Part shown: one piece after another, positions 36,593-50,900 of the stretch
Position numbering within the stretch: position 1 is the stretch's first letter
Layout: each line of letters begins with the position of its first letter
NCBI GenBank assembly: GCA_914767715.1
Contig: OU612074.1
Span: 13,254,062-13,318,061 of the forward strand
DNA: 64,000 bases
Direction of reading: 5' to 3'
Origin: Membranipora membranacea
Taxonomy: Eukaryota > Bryozoa > Gymnolaemata > Cheilostomatida > Membraniporidae
Position numbers and translations under genes: made by a program
The notes under the pieces: model-generated
Told to the model about the DNA's origin: nothing
Seen by the model: the letters and a program-made list of their open reading frames with translations, nothing else
Database searches by the model: none

Positions 36593-37882
36593 AGACCCCA
36601 AAGGACAAAACATTCATTTAGGGGTGTCTTGGTTGGGTTGCAAGTGTGACACAATGTAATGTTCATGTTTGATTATTTTTTGGTAACAACAGTTGTATTA
36701 AAAAGAGAACATACAAGAATATATATAAATATATTAACCACCAATTAGATGATGGTCAAAGTTACTGCTACAGACCAGTGGTCTAAGTGAACTTCTCTCC
36801 TCTTTGCAGGATTTTTACTCTCTGGGTCGAGGGTGTCCCAAATCTCTGCATGTTGAGCATAACATTTATGCAGAATATATAGATCTGAAATAGTCTGATT
36901 GATGATATGATGGATACCTGGTCAAGAGTTTTTTTTGCACAGAATCCATTGGGACTGTGTTCTAAGAGTTTTCTATCTAGATTTCTTGGTAGGTACTCAG
37001 TTCCCACCGGTTCCCATTCATTCCCACTCATTTCTAACACACCTGCTAGAGACAACAATCATTGATTGATTGATCAATTTGAATTTATTCATGATGGTGT
37101 TTCCTCCTCATCATTCATTGCATATATATAACAATGATCATCATTTTGCCAGCTAGTAGTAACTTACTTACCTTCAAACAATTAGTGTGAGGCATCAATA
37201 AATACTATCTTGCTTATCTGTTCAACAAACAGGCTTAACTTGACTGGTGTAACTGTACTTGCTTGAACTGTATGTAACTGTAGTAGTTTGTGCAGTGAGC
37301 AAGAAATAATTTTCCAACTTACTTAGACCTAGTATCCATAATACTTTAACATAAGGGTGCGGTGTGTGCGCCTCAACAAGGATTTAGCTCAATGTTGACT
37401 CTTTCACAAAGTTTTTTAATTCGCCTTTGTAGTTACTGGCATCAATTCCGATAGTTTCGTTTGGCGGAAATACATCAAGAGGAATGGAAACCCAGCTGTG
37501 AAAAAGTGGTGTGCAAAGTCTTCAATTCGAATGAGAAAATGTAAAAGTAAAATCACAGTAAAACCTATTTTCTACATAAACTGCCATTAATCTGGTGGTC
37601 AATAAGGAGTGGATTCATTCATTTGATAAGAGATATATCAATCGTGTAAGTACATCCACAGTTTTCCATGGAGCACTGTGACTATTGTATATGAGCACAT
37701 ACAGGGAGAATGTATCATGTATGTATGCATTGCATGCATCATCATTCATTGTATGTTGTATCCATTATTATTTATACCAGTAGCCAAACAAGGTTTACTC
37801 CAACACTAGTTTTAATATAATGTCATTAATGAGAGAGAGAATTTCAGAAATTTATGTTGTGACCGTTCTAGAGTTCAAGGAA

Positions 37883-37952
37883 TTAACAAACAAAGACCAT
37901 TGATTGACAGACAATTATTGTCTGTCAAGCGATTGATGGTCTTGTTTGTTAA
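37883..37952. mobile_element. Foldback hairpin (MITE-like) upstream of ELYS
   Basis: TTAACAAACAAAGACCATTG pairs with its near-complement ending GGTCTTGTTTGTTAA, around a perfect GACAGACAAT/ATTGTCTGTC centre. Outer sequences CAAGG and CCTTG extend the symmetry, and the possible ends are TAG (37870) and CTA (37976), as in the other foldbacks here. No matching target duplication was found. It lies about 280 bp upstream of the ELYS start codon. Confidence 0.65.
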
Positions 37953-38232
37953 TATACTACAATAACCTTGACTAAAAAATAAAATAGATTATATATATTG
38001 ACTCAAAAATCATGATACAATATTTAGGAAAACCATTAAATTTCATTGACCACTGCAATAATGTGAAGCCAACCTGTTTCTAAAGAGCCAACTTGTGCAT
38101 GAATTCACACAACTGAGTTTTTGCTCTATAGAATAGATGAGTGTGCTAGGCCTTTAGATGTCAGATTATGCCCTTTTCTATATACAATATTTGTGCTTCA
38201 TGTTTCCTGTTAGATCTGCGCAAAGCCTAACA

Positions 38233-41200
38233 ATGATGAATGAGCAGGTAGCTGGAGGGATGGATGAGCCAGTGGTGTTCAGTGAGGAACTGGCTCTTGA
38301 TACGCCTGAACTGAGAGGGATCTTCTCCAACAGTGAGATAAAACTATGCCATATTAAATGTCATAATTGTTATACAATAATTGTAACTCAGATAGTATCA
38401 TCGTATCTATTCATATGGTGCGCTATGACTAGTAGAAAAAGCAGTAGTAGTTCTTGTCTGTGCAGCAGAGCCTTCTATAAATGTGAACTGAATTAACAAA
38501 GTGATATTGGCAAGATCATCTTAGACTAGATCAATCTTATCATATTGAACTCATATAATTTTTCAGGTGCTTCACACAGTTATCACTACGATGGACCACA
38601 GCTTCGTGTATTCTCTTCCCATGGTGAATCACTGTCTCAATACGACTTTAGTAAAGGATGTAATGGCAGCACCTCTGAGACGCCCCCCAGCATATTATGT
38701 GTATCTCAGTTCAATAAGGCTAACTTACTCATTGGGATGGAAGAATCAAACGGATCAGGAATATTACATTTGTTTAATGTGACATTGTCTAAGATACTGC
38801 GCTCCTTTGTCATTCCATTTGGGGTGAGTATTAACGGCTGTTTCTACCATTTATAAACTAATTGTGAATTCTAACTCCATTCTGATTTTAAAATATAGTC
38901 TTTTATCAGAGTATGTTGTTTTGACATGGATTTTCCCCGGGATAATTATTACAACTATATTTTAATTGCTACTTGTCAGGTGACAAGTTTGGAGACAATA
39001 CATGAGGATTCTGACTGTAATGATATACCTTATCTCTGTCAAGAATTACAAAACCTCTCTGGTTTGGTAGCATGTGGTACGAAACAGGGCAATATATATC
39101 TGATAGGTGAGTTACTTATTCTGTAAGCCTGAGCATTTTCATGTTGCTTGTCCTGGACCTGCATTCCTTTATGTGGTATGTAAAGTATGTGTAGTTGTGC
39201 AGTAATATATATAACATTTGCACGTTGCATTTGCAAATTTTGTGTCACTTTGTTGTATTTGTAAGTTGCTGTGTCTGACTGAACAATATGTTATATTCCT
39301 ACAGTCAAAATTATGTGAAATAGATTGTCAAACAAAACTTGCAAAAGCTTGGTCATTCGTATTTTACTAAACATTTGATGATATTATACTATGACAGATA
39401 TGATACTGGATCAGGAGGTTACCCAGGTACAGCCACTACAGTTACAGTGTTATGATCTATCAGGTGGTCATGTAATCGATAGGCTTCAGCTTCTTACTGA
39501 ACAAGATAAAGTGACAGCCTATTCGTTAGCCTGTACAGATAACCCAGAGTACTTCTGCTATCAGTCTGCCGGTCTACAGATATTGCACTATGCACATCTG
39601 GGTAAAACAAGACTTATAATTAGATATATAATACCTTTTTAATGTTTTGCTTTTTATGCTGAAATGATATGCTGATGGCGCATTTGCACCGACAGTTTAA
39701 GCTTCACAAGAATTAGTCTTTAAACACTATTTTAACGCACTCTAGGCTGGACAGCTCAAGATATCTCAGCTGTAACAGACAGAGTATATTGGAAGTTGAA
39801 TGCCCACCAATAACAATAATAGGAGAAAATTTCTAATTCTTTGTATATAAATATGATTGAGAAATATTTATATGTCTTTACTGTATTTGTAGAAGATGTC
39901 TTCATATCATCATTAAGATTCATACCACAGCTGGGTACTCTATGTGTTGGTTATAACCTTGGCTCATATCAGCTATGGAGACTAGATCCTCTAACTCTTG
40001 AGTAGGTTTTGTTTTACGTATATCCTTCTGTCACAGCTGCTCTCTATAGCTCAAAATTTACATTGATTAGATCATCGTATTTGTTGCCTGTTGACAATTT
40101 GGCTGCACTCATTCATATTTTGGCCAACATGGTTTGTATCGTAAACGAGTAGAAACAATGTTGTCAAAACAGACTCTTGGTTGTTGTCTTGTCTGTGATG
40201 TTATACCTGTGATGTTATTATATGGTTATAGCTACTCCAGTCCAGTAGATGCCCAGGCCCTGCCGATCAGTAATTTCTCATATCAGGAGCCTGAGAATGA
40301 CCCAAGGTCGTTCTGTTATCTGTGGGTGGCGCGATGTAGTGGTGTGTGTTCAGCTTCTGATCTTAGTGATAGTATGATGGAGTATATAGCTGGTACCACG
40401 GCTAGTATCTCCCTCTACCAGCTGGCATATGACATGAAATCATACACTGATGATGGTAATGTACTGTTTAAGGTCAGTAATAAGTTTTACATTATTACCA
40501 TATTCAGAGGAGAAAAAAAAAAGAGTTTACCCAACTATACCAACTATATTATTACATTAAAGTTCCCAGCCACATAAACGGTTCCATGAGAAGCTTAATT
40601 TTTAATTGTATCCATATCTCTATTATTCTAGGATCTGATGCAGGTAGGATGCGCACTAGAACATCAGCTTGCACCGGAGGAGGATGTCATTACTAGCTGG
40701 GTGGTCTCACTTCAGACTCTGAGTAATGTTAAATCTACAAGGTGCTTGGAGGAAGACAGTCAATTAGGTAATAAATTTGACATACTTGAGGTAATTATTT
40801 AGTATATCTTATTGTTACCTTGATTGCAAATACAACAAAAAACGAGGACGCCTTATGACTAAACTACCCCACCAATATTGAGAAAAGCGATTATAACAAT
40901 TTATAGACATATCACTGGATTCTGTGTTTTATTGCAGATGTTATGCCGGTTGATACTAACATGACAGCTGTATCATGGAGAGTGAGATATTCTGATGATT
41001 CTTTCACTTCGCATTTTGCCGTGTTTGATATTAATCGTTGGTATCACGCTCAGATGCCTAAAAGAATAAGGTCAGCTCATCTGTAAATTATCTTGCAACG
41101 TTGAGAGTGTGAAATAGGGTTGGAATAATTGAACTTGTTGAGCACCTACAAGATAAAGTTAGGTGCTCATCATCATACATACTAATGATTATCTTAATTT

Positions 41201-41921
41201 TGTATTCTATGGGAATATATTTTGGAGTTATGTACTCTCTGAACTATTTGTTCAGAGAGTGCACAACTCTCAATTGTTGTGCAATTTAATTCAGAAGTTT
41301 AAAATAAATTACATGATAAAAACCTATTTGGAGTAATTTCATTGTCAGTGATTATGGTTACAGATGGTATGAAGGCTGGTGTTCTTACTTCTCTCAGTAT
41401 TCATTTGACGATGATATAGTAGGGGATAAACAATGTCTCGACCTGTATATAAATACAGGCACCATAGCCTGCTATAGATGTCCAAGATTGAGAAAACTGG
41501 AGAGATTTCAATATCCAGCATCTCTAAGCTTTGGTAAGTAAAGCATCAGTTCTCATAACCAATTGTTTTGCTTCCAAATTACCATACCTGACTTTTCATA
41601 TGCGATGTAACTCGCATTTCCATTATTTTCCATTCCTTTATTATTTTTCCCCAGCCTGATAATCAGCCCGGATCGAAATGCTCATCACCAAGCGTGAATC
41701 AGCTAATGCCGTAAAAATGGCTGATGAAATAAGAATATGTTTTCATTTCAGAGGTGAAACTGTTACTGTCCGATGGAGTACTTACCTTACAATATAATGG
41801 ATTACAGAGACAAGCTCTGATAGATGTAGTGAATACGGGTCATGAGGCCATAACAGAACCTAACAATGCCTTCCAGTTACTGCTATCCACTGGCCTCATA
41901 ACTAACAATACTGATGACATG
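38233..41921 (+). CDS. AHCTF1: ELYS: N-terminal beta-propeller exons
   Basis: Exons 38233-38332, 38567-38823, 38980-39106, 39398-39601, 39893-40001, 40232-40472, 40632-40767, 40938-41070, 41364-41533, 41752-41921 encode about 549 residues. Family-typical segments appear in order: GPQLRVFSSHGESLSQYDF, LLIGMEESNGSGILHLFN, VTSLETIHED, GTLCVGYNLGSYQLW, SNFSYQEPENDPRSFCYLW, FAVFDINRWYHAQMP. Together they form the seven-bladed propeller known in ELYS, which helps target the nuclear pore. The segment of human ELYS between blades that holds a longer loop is replaced here by a shorter Asp-rich loop. Introns are short (60-300 bases). Confidence 0.93.
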
Positions 41922-44900
41922 GTAAGATAGCAATAACCTCCCAATCTAGTCACGTTTAGCTAGAGCAGGCTATCTGTGTCAGCCCCCCCCCCCTCCGCCC
42001 TCATATTATGTTGCCTCTTCCAACTTTGATTGCTTCAGTTAACCTCAAATCCGATTAGATATATTATCGCTAGCCACCAAATGAGAACATTGATTATGAA
42101 TGTTGACATACACTTATATCCTTGTGTATGTTGTATGTCTGTATATAATTTTTCATAGTGGATTTTTTTCTTTTGTCCTACCTATTTGTAAGTCATGTAA
42201 TGTGAGCATGGTACAATGTTTGCCACTTGATTTACAGGTAAAACAGAGAAAGGAAATACTTACTACACTATTACTGCACACCCACACAGAGTATATCACA
42301 CACTGCATGTGGGAAGCCTCCAAATCTAAACATGGTATGTTTAATCCCTCTTAAGTTTTTGTCTTGTGATGTATCAACATGGTGACGATAAAACTTACAT
42401 TGTTTCGTTATTTTCTTTATTAATGTGAAAATAATTTCAGAAGAGATGATCTTTGGTGCAAAAAAATCAAACCATGGAAAACTAAACTTATAAATATCAG
42501 CCTACCACACTACCTGTTATTTAGAAAAAATAACGTAAGAAATACATCTCCTGGACTCGGGATTAAGGGCTATGTGCCTCCTATAATGTTTGCCATGTTA
42601 CATTTGTATTCCATATCTATGTGTAGAATCTTAATTTCGATAACTACATTGACAGGTGAAGACGATTCTGGTGTCAACATAAGATTTATATTTGAGTGGA
42701 TCTGGGAGAGGTTAGAGACAGTCATATATACATTCGATCGATCATGTGTACCGCTCTATGATTGGTCAGGATTACCAGCTGATAGCCTTTGTAAGCAGTC
42801 TCTACTCAGCTCCATCACTCAGACTAAGAACATAATATCCATACTACAACATATATCACTTCTTATAAAGAGGATCAGTCACATCAAGTTAGGTGAGTCA
42901 GCCAATTGCCTGCCGTAGTGGGATAAATCTCTAGGCCCATCTTCTAAGCCCGTTATTGTTTCAGGAAAAGGGGGGGGGGTCACTCAAAATAAGACAAGCT
43001 TCCTGTTATATCACTTACACTCCTCAATATCTTTATTTCGTTATTTTTTAAATCGACAATAACTTTTGTACACAACCAGATTTCATACCTCAAATTAAAT
43101 TTTATATCTGGTGCATTGTATATTATCGAACGAACGCTGTGCTCAATGTTCATCAATAAATAAGTATTTTTATGTTTCCAGCCAAGCAGTTTGTGTGAAA
43201 GACTCAGTTCAGATTCAGTTCAGAGTTCAGACTCTGTAAATTTATTATGCCTTTTCTAATTCACTCCTTGTCTTTTGTGTCCCATTTTTACCTTTGACCT
43301 GGTAGCGGTCCTCAAAGGTTATTCTATCACTGGCACTCAAGCCTGTGAAAAGTGACTTCATCAAATGTTGTCATGATGAGCTAACTGATTGAACCATATA
43401 TACATAGATATATATATATGCTTATGAACAGATCACATTGATTCTAACTGTGGGGCCACCCACCTTGAATAGTGACACCACTGCTTTTTTGTACCATTAT
43501 GAGATCCCACTGCTATTTATAATAAATAGTGAGTTGTTTGTGTATTGGGTCCCAGTTTAGACCACCCATTATGGTTGAGTTGTACTTGTAGAAGGTATCA
43601 ATGTAGAAGAGAGATTAGCAATCTCACATACACGCCTTCTCTACATGAGATTAGTGTGGTGGTGTGTTAATAGAGGATTACTACCAGAGGTTACAGAAGA
43701 TGATACATCATCAATCTGCTTTAGTTATCCATCAGTCACTCTCAAACGTAGCTACAATAATCGTCAATCTCAGTTACTCATGACTAAAAGGTAAAATGAA
43801 GCGCTGCATTCTAGAGAGCATAAGCTGACTTGAGATTCAAAGCCTAACTAAAGATCCATCATTTCTTAGACAACCTATAATGTGACAGCAAGGATAATTG
43901 GTTGAGACGTTGGCGATGTGGACAAGTTCAATCCCGCCGACGACCAATTTTTAACCTTGTGATAGACTTTGATGTACCCTCTTGTGCTGAACTCATTGTA
44001 CTCAAGATCCTCTTAGCCTACCAATTTGTGGTAATTATAATTTGTGTCTCATGTCCTCACAACTAGAACTGTCGTAAAAAACATGCGAGAAGCCTGACCA
44101 GTGTGGTTCAGGAAAGGAATGCCAATTTAAATTTTCAAACCATCAATCTTGGCTGTTTATTGGCTAATGCAGTGTCTATAAACGTATATTGGTGAGAATG
44201 GTCATAGGCAAGATTGAGTAAAGTGCACTTGGCCAATGGTGGAGTCGCTATCATGGGTCCTACAATCAACCCCCTCCCCCATTTGTATTGATTAAAATAG
44301 TAAGTAAAACATCGGAGCCGTTTTCCTATCATTGTCTAACTCAGAGTAATTACTGCTTACAGCATTAAAACACCAGAGTTGATGATAGATACTGTAGCAC
44401 GAGAACTTGGTGGTGATTTATCTAAGCTGATAGAAGATGAAGGAGGTTGTGGTGTCTATCCGCCCCCTAACCTAAAGGTTTGTCTGCAGACCAGTGCCAA
44501 AGCCTAATTTCACAAGCTTGATGTAAGATAGTGTTATCCTGTAACACCATACTGCTTGATCACACTATAATGAATTTACAAAGTATACCTTATTTGCAGG
44601 CTTTGATGGACGTATTTCTACTGAGAACATGCTCTATGTCAGCTAAGTTGATGTACTTTGTATATACTGTACTGGACTTGATGGCATTGGTTGACCAGGC
44701 AGTAAATGATTGTCTCTCATCTCATCTGAGTGGACTTATCAGCTCAGTTTTACACAGTGATTCTCAATCATCTAATATATCTACTCTGGTACTCGCTATG
44801 TGGAGTCTTGATCATATGGAGTTTCAGGTAGGATGCATTGCTTACTCACAGAAAAGCTGGGCTAGCACATAATACTATTCACCTGTCAAAGATTCTGCCC

Positions 44901-47900
44901 TTATGCATGTTGATCATTATTATGGTCATGGGCTGGGGCTGATCCTGACGCTGTGTACTGTATATTGTGCCAAATGTGTGATCCAAGCTCATTTAAATCA
45001 ACATCATTTTTTGTGTTACACTAAGTGTAACCATTTTTGAGTTAGTTGATATGGGGTTATGAGAAGGTGTTCATGTGATGATGTGTGTACTTGTAGGATG
45101 TGATGGTAAGCCTAAGGCAGCCTGAGGTCATGTACTATATGACTGATAACTTAGCTGAATGTATAATATCTACACTTCTATCACATGATCAGCTATCTAC
45201 TGCTCTACAAGCTGTCACTATATTATCTACATATAGAGTTATCTCCCCCGATATTCTCATCACTACTTATCTAGCTAACAAGTATGTCATCTTCATGAGA
45301 TACTAGTGCAGCTGATGCCAAGTAAACTTATACTTACCTGATTGTGATATTAAAGCATCCATGAAAAAAAGCTCAAAATCATCAGAGGCGGTTCTCCTGC
45401 TTACAGCAGATTGACCCACATTCTGTGGTTTCTCTTTAACAGTTCCATACACAAAAAATTCTGTTGAAGTACCTGGACAAACAAAGGCGTTAAATATTGA
45501 TGTAAATTATTGATGACCGCTCAACAGAAATAGTATAAGTATTTGCAATGTTTCAGGATGGTGTTCTCTGCTGTGGAGGTTTGTAGGATAACAGAGACTC
45601 CTCTGCCCATGTTCAGAAGGATATTAAATACCCTCAAGACTCGTAAGTATACACTTTGCACTAAGGAGTCAAGAGTGGTCTAATGGTTAAGGGTATGGAC
45701 TTGTGATCTTTGGGGTCCAGGTTCAATTCCCGGCGCCGGCAGTCATTTGTGATTTGGTACTGGCACGCCATTCATCCTAGCCTTGCGGAACGGTACTAAA
45801 AATACCGGAGGTCCACTGTGTGTTTGCACACCCCACATGCAGAAAAAGAAAACCCTCTGCCTCTTCGATATAAAGAGTAGTCAGGTTTCTTGCGGGCATG
45901 GGTATAGGGTGCGGCATGAGTACTATGGGTCCCAGTACCTGTACCCAAGAGAGGATAATTCTCTCCGCTTCAAAGATGATGATACACTTTGCATGACATC
46001 AGGAAGCACTTAAGATTCACTCTGGATTGTTGTTGCATAAATCTGAATTTTCAGGCTTGTTGTGACTGCCTAGTGGTTGCTCGTTTGTGGGGACCAAATT
46101 GTGATGACTGCCTGTTCAACCTGTTTCTCTAGGATTCAGCAATGGAACCGGGAACATATCATGCCGTATATGTTTAACAGACAGCACACGCGAACACAGG
46201 GCTGAATATGGGAGTATTAAACCTTCTCTTATTGTTATTTTAGGTGTACAAGTATCTGAGGTATTATGTTTGCCACTCACTGATGAGGAGATGATGTGTG
46301 TGTCTGAATATCTGACAGATCAAGGAGATTTAGATAAACTGGTCATACATCTTCTACAGATAGGAGAAATAGCTAGTGCTGTACTACTCAACAAAAAACT
46401 CAACACTCAACCCTTGGTATGTTCAGACATGAAGCTTTTGCCGGTAAGAGACAGTTCTTATTCCATATGAGACCGCATAACTCTGAGAAATTGATTTGAG
46501 TCAAATGAAAGACTAAATACAACCAACAGATGCTCAAACCAATTGATAGGTTGTTGGCACCATTCACCGTACCACTACTACACAATGCTTACCAGTCTGA
46601 ATAATAATAATGAATAATAATAAATCAATTTGCTGTAATGTAGTGGCGAGGTAATCAGAAAGCTAAAGAACGCGCGATGACACGGGACCAGCTTGTCAGA
46701 TGGCAACTCTCTTTGTTACCTCCCATACAAAAGAAGTTGTTAGAAGATCCAAATTATCTCCAGATGAAAAGGGTAAAGATAACAAGGCCTAAAGGTTAGT
46801 TCTAAATCTACTGGGAGGTTTCATAACCTTGATGGTAAAATAAGAAATAGATGAATATGTGTCACTAGATACTGCAGCTCCAGTCTGTGACTAGGAGGCT
46901 ATCACTACCACACAAACCCCCTTCCTATGTTGCATCTGGTATATTGACCGAATTGACCGCCATGAGAATATTAGTGACTATTACTTGTATGTGTTATAGA
47001 CGTGAGGGCAGGTAATAAGAGCTTCTTCTCTATGAGCGGTGAGAAGCGCCCTCTGGCTGCAGTAGAGATAGCTCAGGTTATAATGGATTCATCAGTTGGT
47101 CAGGCAGAAGGCTCGGATTATAAACCATTCTTACAAAGTCTAACCCCATCAGTGAATAAAACCACAAACAGAAGGACTGCTACAATGTCAGCTCTGAAAT
47201 ATAAGGTCAAATCTGTGACTGGCTTATATGACTCTCCAGGTCTCAGGTATGAAAGCATATGACCCCTAGTCCCCTACCATTCATATTCCTATACTTGGTC
47301 AAAATAATTTTCTGATGTTACCATATTTTGTGTGTTTGATGGATATCGTATTTCTGTGATTACCAAAGATCTACCATCCTGTTTGCAGTTTCTTGTGGTA
47401 AGTATTGCTGGGCTAGAAATACGCCTATTCTCTGTTCAAAGCGTTTGAAAAGAATAATTGCTAATTTTCACTTCACAATTCCTGACAATTTGTCTGTGGT
47501 GTTGACCATTTAGTGTGATGTGCTATAATTTATTGTAGTAAGAGATCTATCAAATCAAGTGATGAAGCTCCACAAGCTAAGTCTGCCAAGCAGAGCAGCC
47601 CACTAACCGCTGGGTATGTATGTTTCTCTGGGCTTGTCATAACAGTGAAATTATAGTTACAGTGTTAAATATGTACTAAACCTTTGTTTGTATTCTGCGT
47701 TGTGACCAAGTGGTCATCCCATACTAGTCAGTAACACTGTGGGGCCAGGAAAATACTGTCAATGTTATATTGATGTTTTCTGTTAATAGGACTGGGGATG
47801 TCAGATCAATTTTACAAACCCCATCCATAAGACGGAAGTCACCAAGAGGCCATTATAATAACCCAGCGCCTACAGCTACTCCGCATTCTATACTGAAGAT

Positions 47901-50900
47901 AAGGAAACCTCATATTAAACCGTCACCCAGTAATATAGCACAGAGTCCAAATCTCAGATTCAATCTCTCCGCTAGTGGTTAGTGAATGCTTCTCATGGAA
48001 CCAGACTTTTGAGCGATTCCATGGGACTACTGATCCAAATTATATATGTCTTTCAGTATTATTTTTTGTCAAACACTGTGCCTCCATTTTTGAGCTCGAG
48101 CTTAGCGCTGCATATGTTCCTATGAGCTGAGATCGAGCTGCAACATCAAAAGTATCTGCCACTATGGATCTGAAGCTTTGGGACAGGAGGCGTCTCCATG
48201 GCTGGCACAACTCCACAATTTGCTCAGGTCGATCCAAGGAAACACAGTGGTAGACTGAACACCAAGTGCCAACATACAGACAAAGTTTGCCAGTTCTAAC
48301 TGCCTTTGTTGCTTTCTATGTTACATGACAAGATTTGGCTTGGTAAAAGAGAGCAAACAAAAAATATACCAAGTGTCTCAAACTTTTTACATAAACAATG
48401 TTGCTGTTTCTACGCAAAATTTGATATTTTGTCTCTGAAAAAGACAACCTGCAATGGATTGTTATGATCATTATAAAATTGAATGTGGTGCATCATAATT
48501 GTAGAGAAATTGGTGGATTCGTTTGGAGCATCAGCATCGAGATCAGTTAGTAGAGTAAAGTTTAGTGAAGTACAACATCAGCTCAGTGACTCCTCTCTCA
48601 TCACTTCTCCTCCTGGTCAGATAGCTGCCTCAGCTGCCGCCGACGAAGATGAGGATTCTATCCCCGCATCTCCTCCTAAAGTTATCTTATTTGACGATGA
48701 GGAGATGACCGAGCTCCATCCTCCCACTACACAGTATGTGTATGTATGCCATCTCACTGTTTGTGAACTGCTGATGCCACCATTCTTCCTGTGCCAACTT
48801 TCAAGTGACATCTGATCATATTATTATGAGCCTTAGCTGGTAAATATGGTATAGGACTCCTGGATCACCCAGATCACATGTTTATGTAAATGTTTATATC
48901 TACTTGCAGAGACGCAGTCGACGCATATGCAGCTGATCCAAGATATGATGAAGAAGTTTCGGATAGCAGTGACATAGAGTTTAATTTTGATGCCCCCCTA
49001 CAGAGAGTTTTCACTGCAGGGCGGTCAAATAGCTCAAAACTCAATACATCAGGTATTTGGTGGTACACTTGCAGGGAACTATACACATGTTATGTTATCA
49101 AGCTCCAGACGACTGACAGTTAATACACACTCAATTTATATTTTATTGTGATTAAGAAGGTTGAAGTTTTTTTCAGTATTGTGTTCTACGTAATGATTAT
49201 AGTGATAGTAATGTGGTCAAACACAGATCAAACACAGATCAAACAACATGGCAAACACAGATCTGACTTGTGTGGTTATCACAGTTCACAAAGCTGTTAA
49301 GATGATATTGAATTAGAGTTGAGACAGACCCTGTTATCTAAATTGCCTATGTATGACCCTCTTTGCTATTGTTATTGTTAGTTGATGCCGGCGGTACTAA
49401 CACAGACCTCTGTGCTGATGAGACTGAAGAGGAGGACTCATTCGCCTCCGTCTCCAGTGAGCTATCTCCTCCTAAATCTACACAAGCAGTCAATACACCG
49501 GCAACAATCATCTGTCATCAAACAGAGGGAGATAACTTACTGAGAGTAACTGAGTCTCCTGATGAACCAACTTCTCATATACAGGTCACTACAATCTACA
49601 TATACTCTACAGTCTACATTATAGTCTATATAATTTTTAGTCTACAGATAATCAAAAAATGAATTTACATACAATCTACAACCTGCCACCTGTTGTGTCC
49701 GCTGCATTTATCAGTATATAATACTGATTCAATTACTCTCTTTATAATAGTAACTGTTTCGTTTGGAAAGTAATTTCACTAAACAGGATAGATAACTAAC
49801 TTTTTCGATACTGGTAGTTGATTACCTAAGGCTATGACTTTGGTGCTTAAAGGTCGCCTAGCAGGGTTCCATACAAGACAAATCAGCAACACCATGTCAT
49901 GCGCGAGAGTCTTTTACATACATGTTTAAACTTTCATGGCATTTGAACAAATAGGGGCTCCTTGGCAGCTTTTCAAATACACCAATGTCTATCAGCCGCC
50001 TCAAAAACATGCCTCAGTTGATGAAGGCTTTTGATGATGCGTGTTGTTTCCTCATGACTATATATACCATTCATACTGAGTTCCTATTTGCTAATAACTA
50101 AACATAAGTCATGTGACCTTTGGGGTATAATGGCTGGTTAAAATCAGATATAATTTGATTATTTCATTATCCAGAATGTGTTGGTGAGTTTGAAATGAGA
50201 ATACAGACATATATGTTGAGGATTAAATCGACTGATATATTAAAAATACCATAGTTTAGTGCAAAATTGAATTTTTAATTTGAGTTGATAAGCCATAATG
50301 TCACATGACTTATGCTTAGTTATTAGCCAATAGGAACTCAGTATGAATGTTATATACAATCATGAGGAAACAAAACGCATCATCAAAAGCCTTCATCAAC
50401 TGAGGCATGTTTTTGAGGCGGTTGATAGACATTGATGTATTTGAGAAGCTGCCAAGGGGCACCTATTTATTCAAATGAAATGAAAATTAGACCAGGTATG
50501 TAAAAGACTCTCGCGCACGACATGGTGTTGCTGATTCGTCTTGTATGGAACCCTGCTAGGAGATTTCATGATGCTGCAATAATCATTAACCTTTGCGACT
50601 GTTTATTGGTATGCTAAAAAATTGGAGTGATGATTTTTACAGGTCGGTATGGATATGACTGCAGCAGTGCACAGTAACACTAGCTCTGAAGAGAGACATG
50701 CCAAGCAGACGAGGAATTGTCTATCTACAGCTATGAATATAACACTAGCTGCTACCTCTACCTCTACCTCCACTTATGAGAGAGAAGTGAGGCACACAGT
50801 GATCACAACACAACATCACAGCACTAATTCCATGGATATGACTCTAAAACCTCCGATCACATCATCCTCTGCTTCATCTCTCTCAGACAGATCTAACGGT

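Larger units (their letters stand above)
35278..38232. promoter_or_regulatory. Divergent intergenic region between AFAP1-like and ELYS genes
   Basis: About 3 kb between the two start codons, which point away from each other, so it must contain both promoters and 5' UTRs. The AFAP1-like ATG sits in a fair context (A at -3, G at +4). The ELYS ATG at 38233 lies about 20 bases after a likely acceptor (ttcctgttag), so a noncoding 5' exon probably exists further left. No TATA box or CpG cluster could be assigned. The region holds an 18-bp tandem array (35752-35803), a 21-bp duplication (36541-36592) and a foldback hairpin (37883-37952). Confidence 0.5.
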
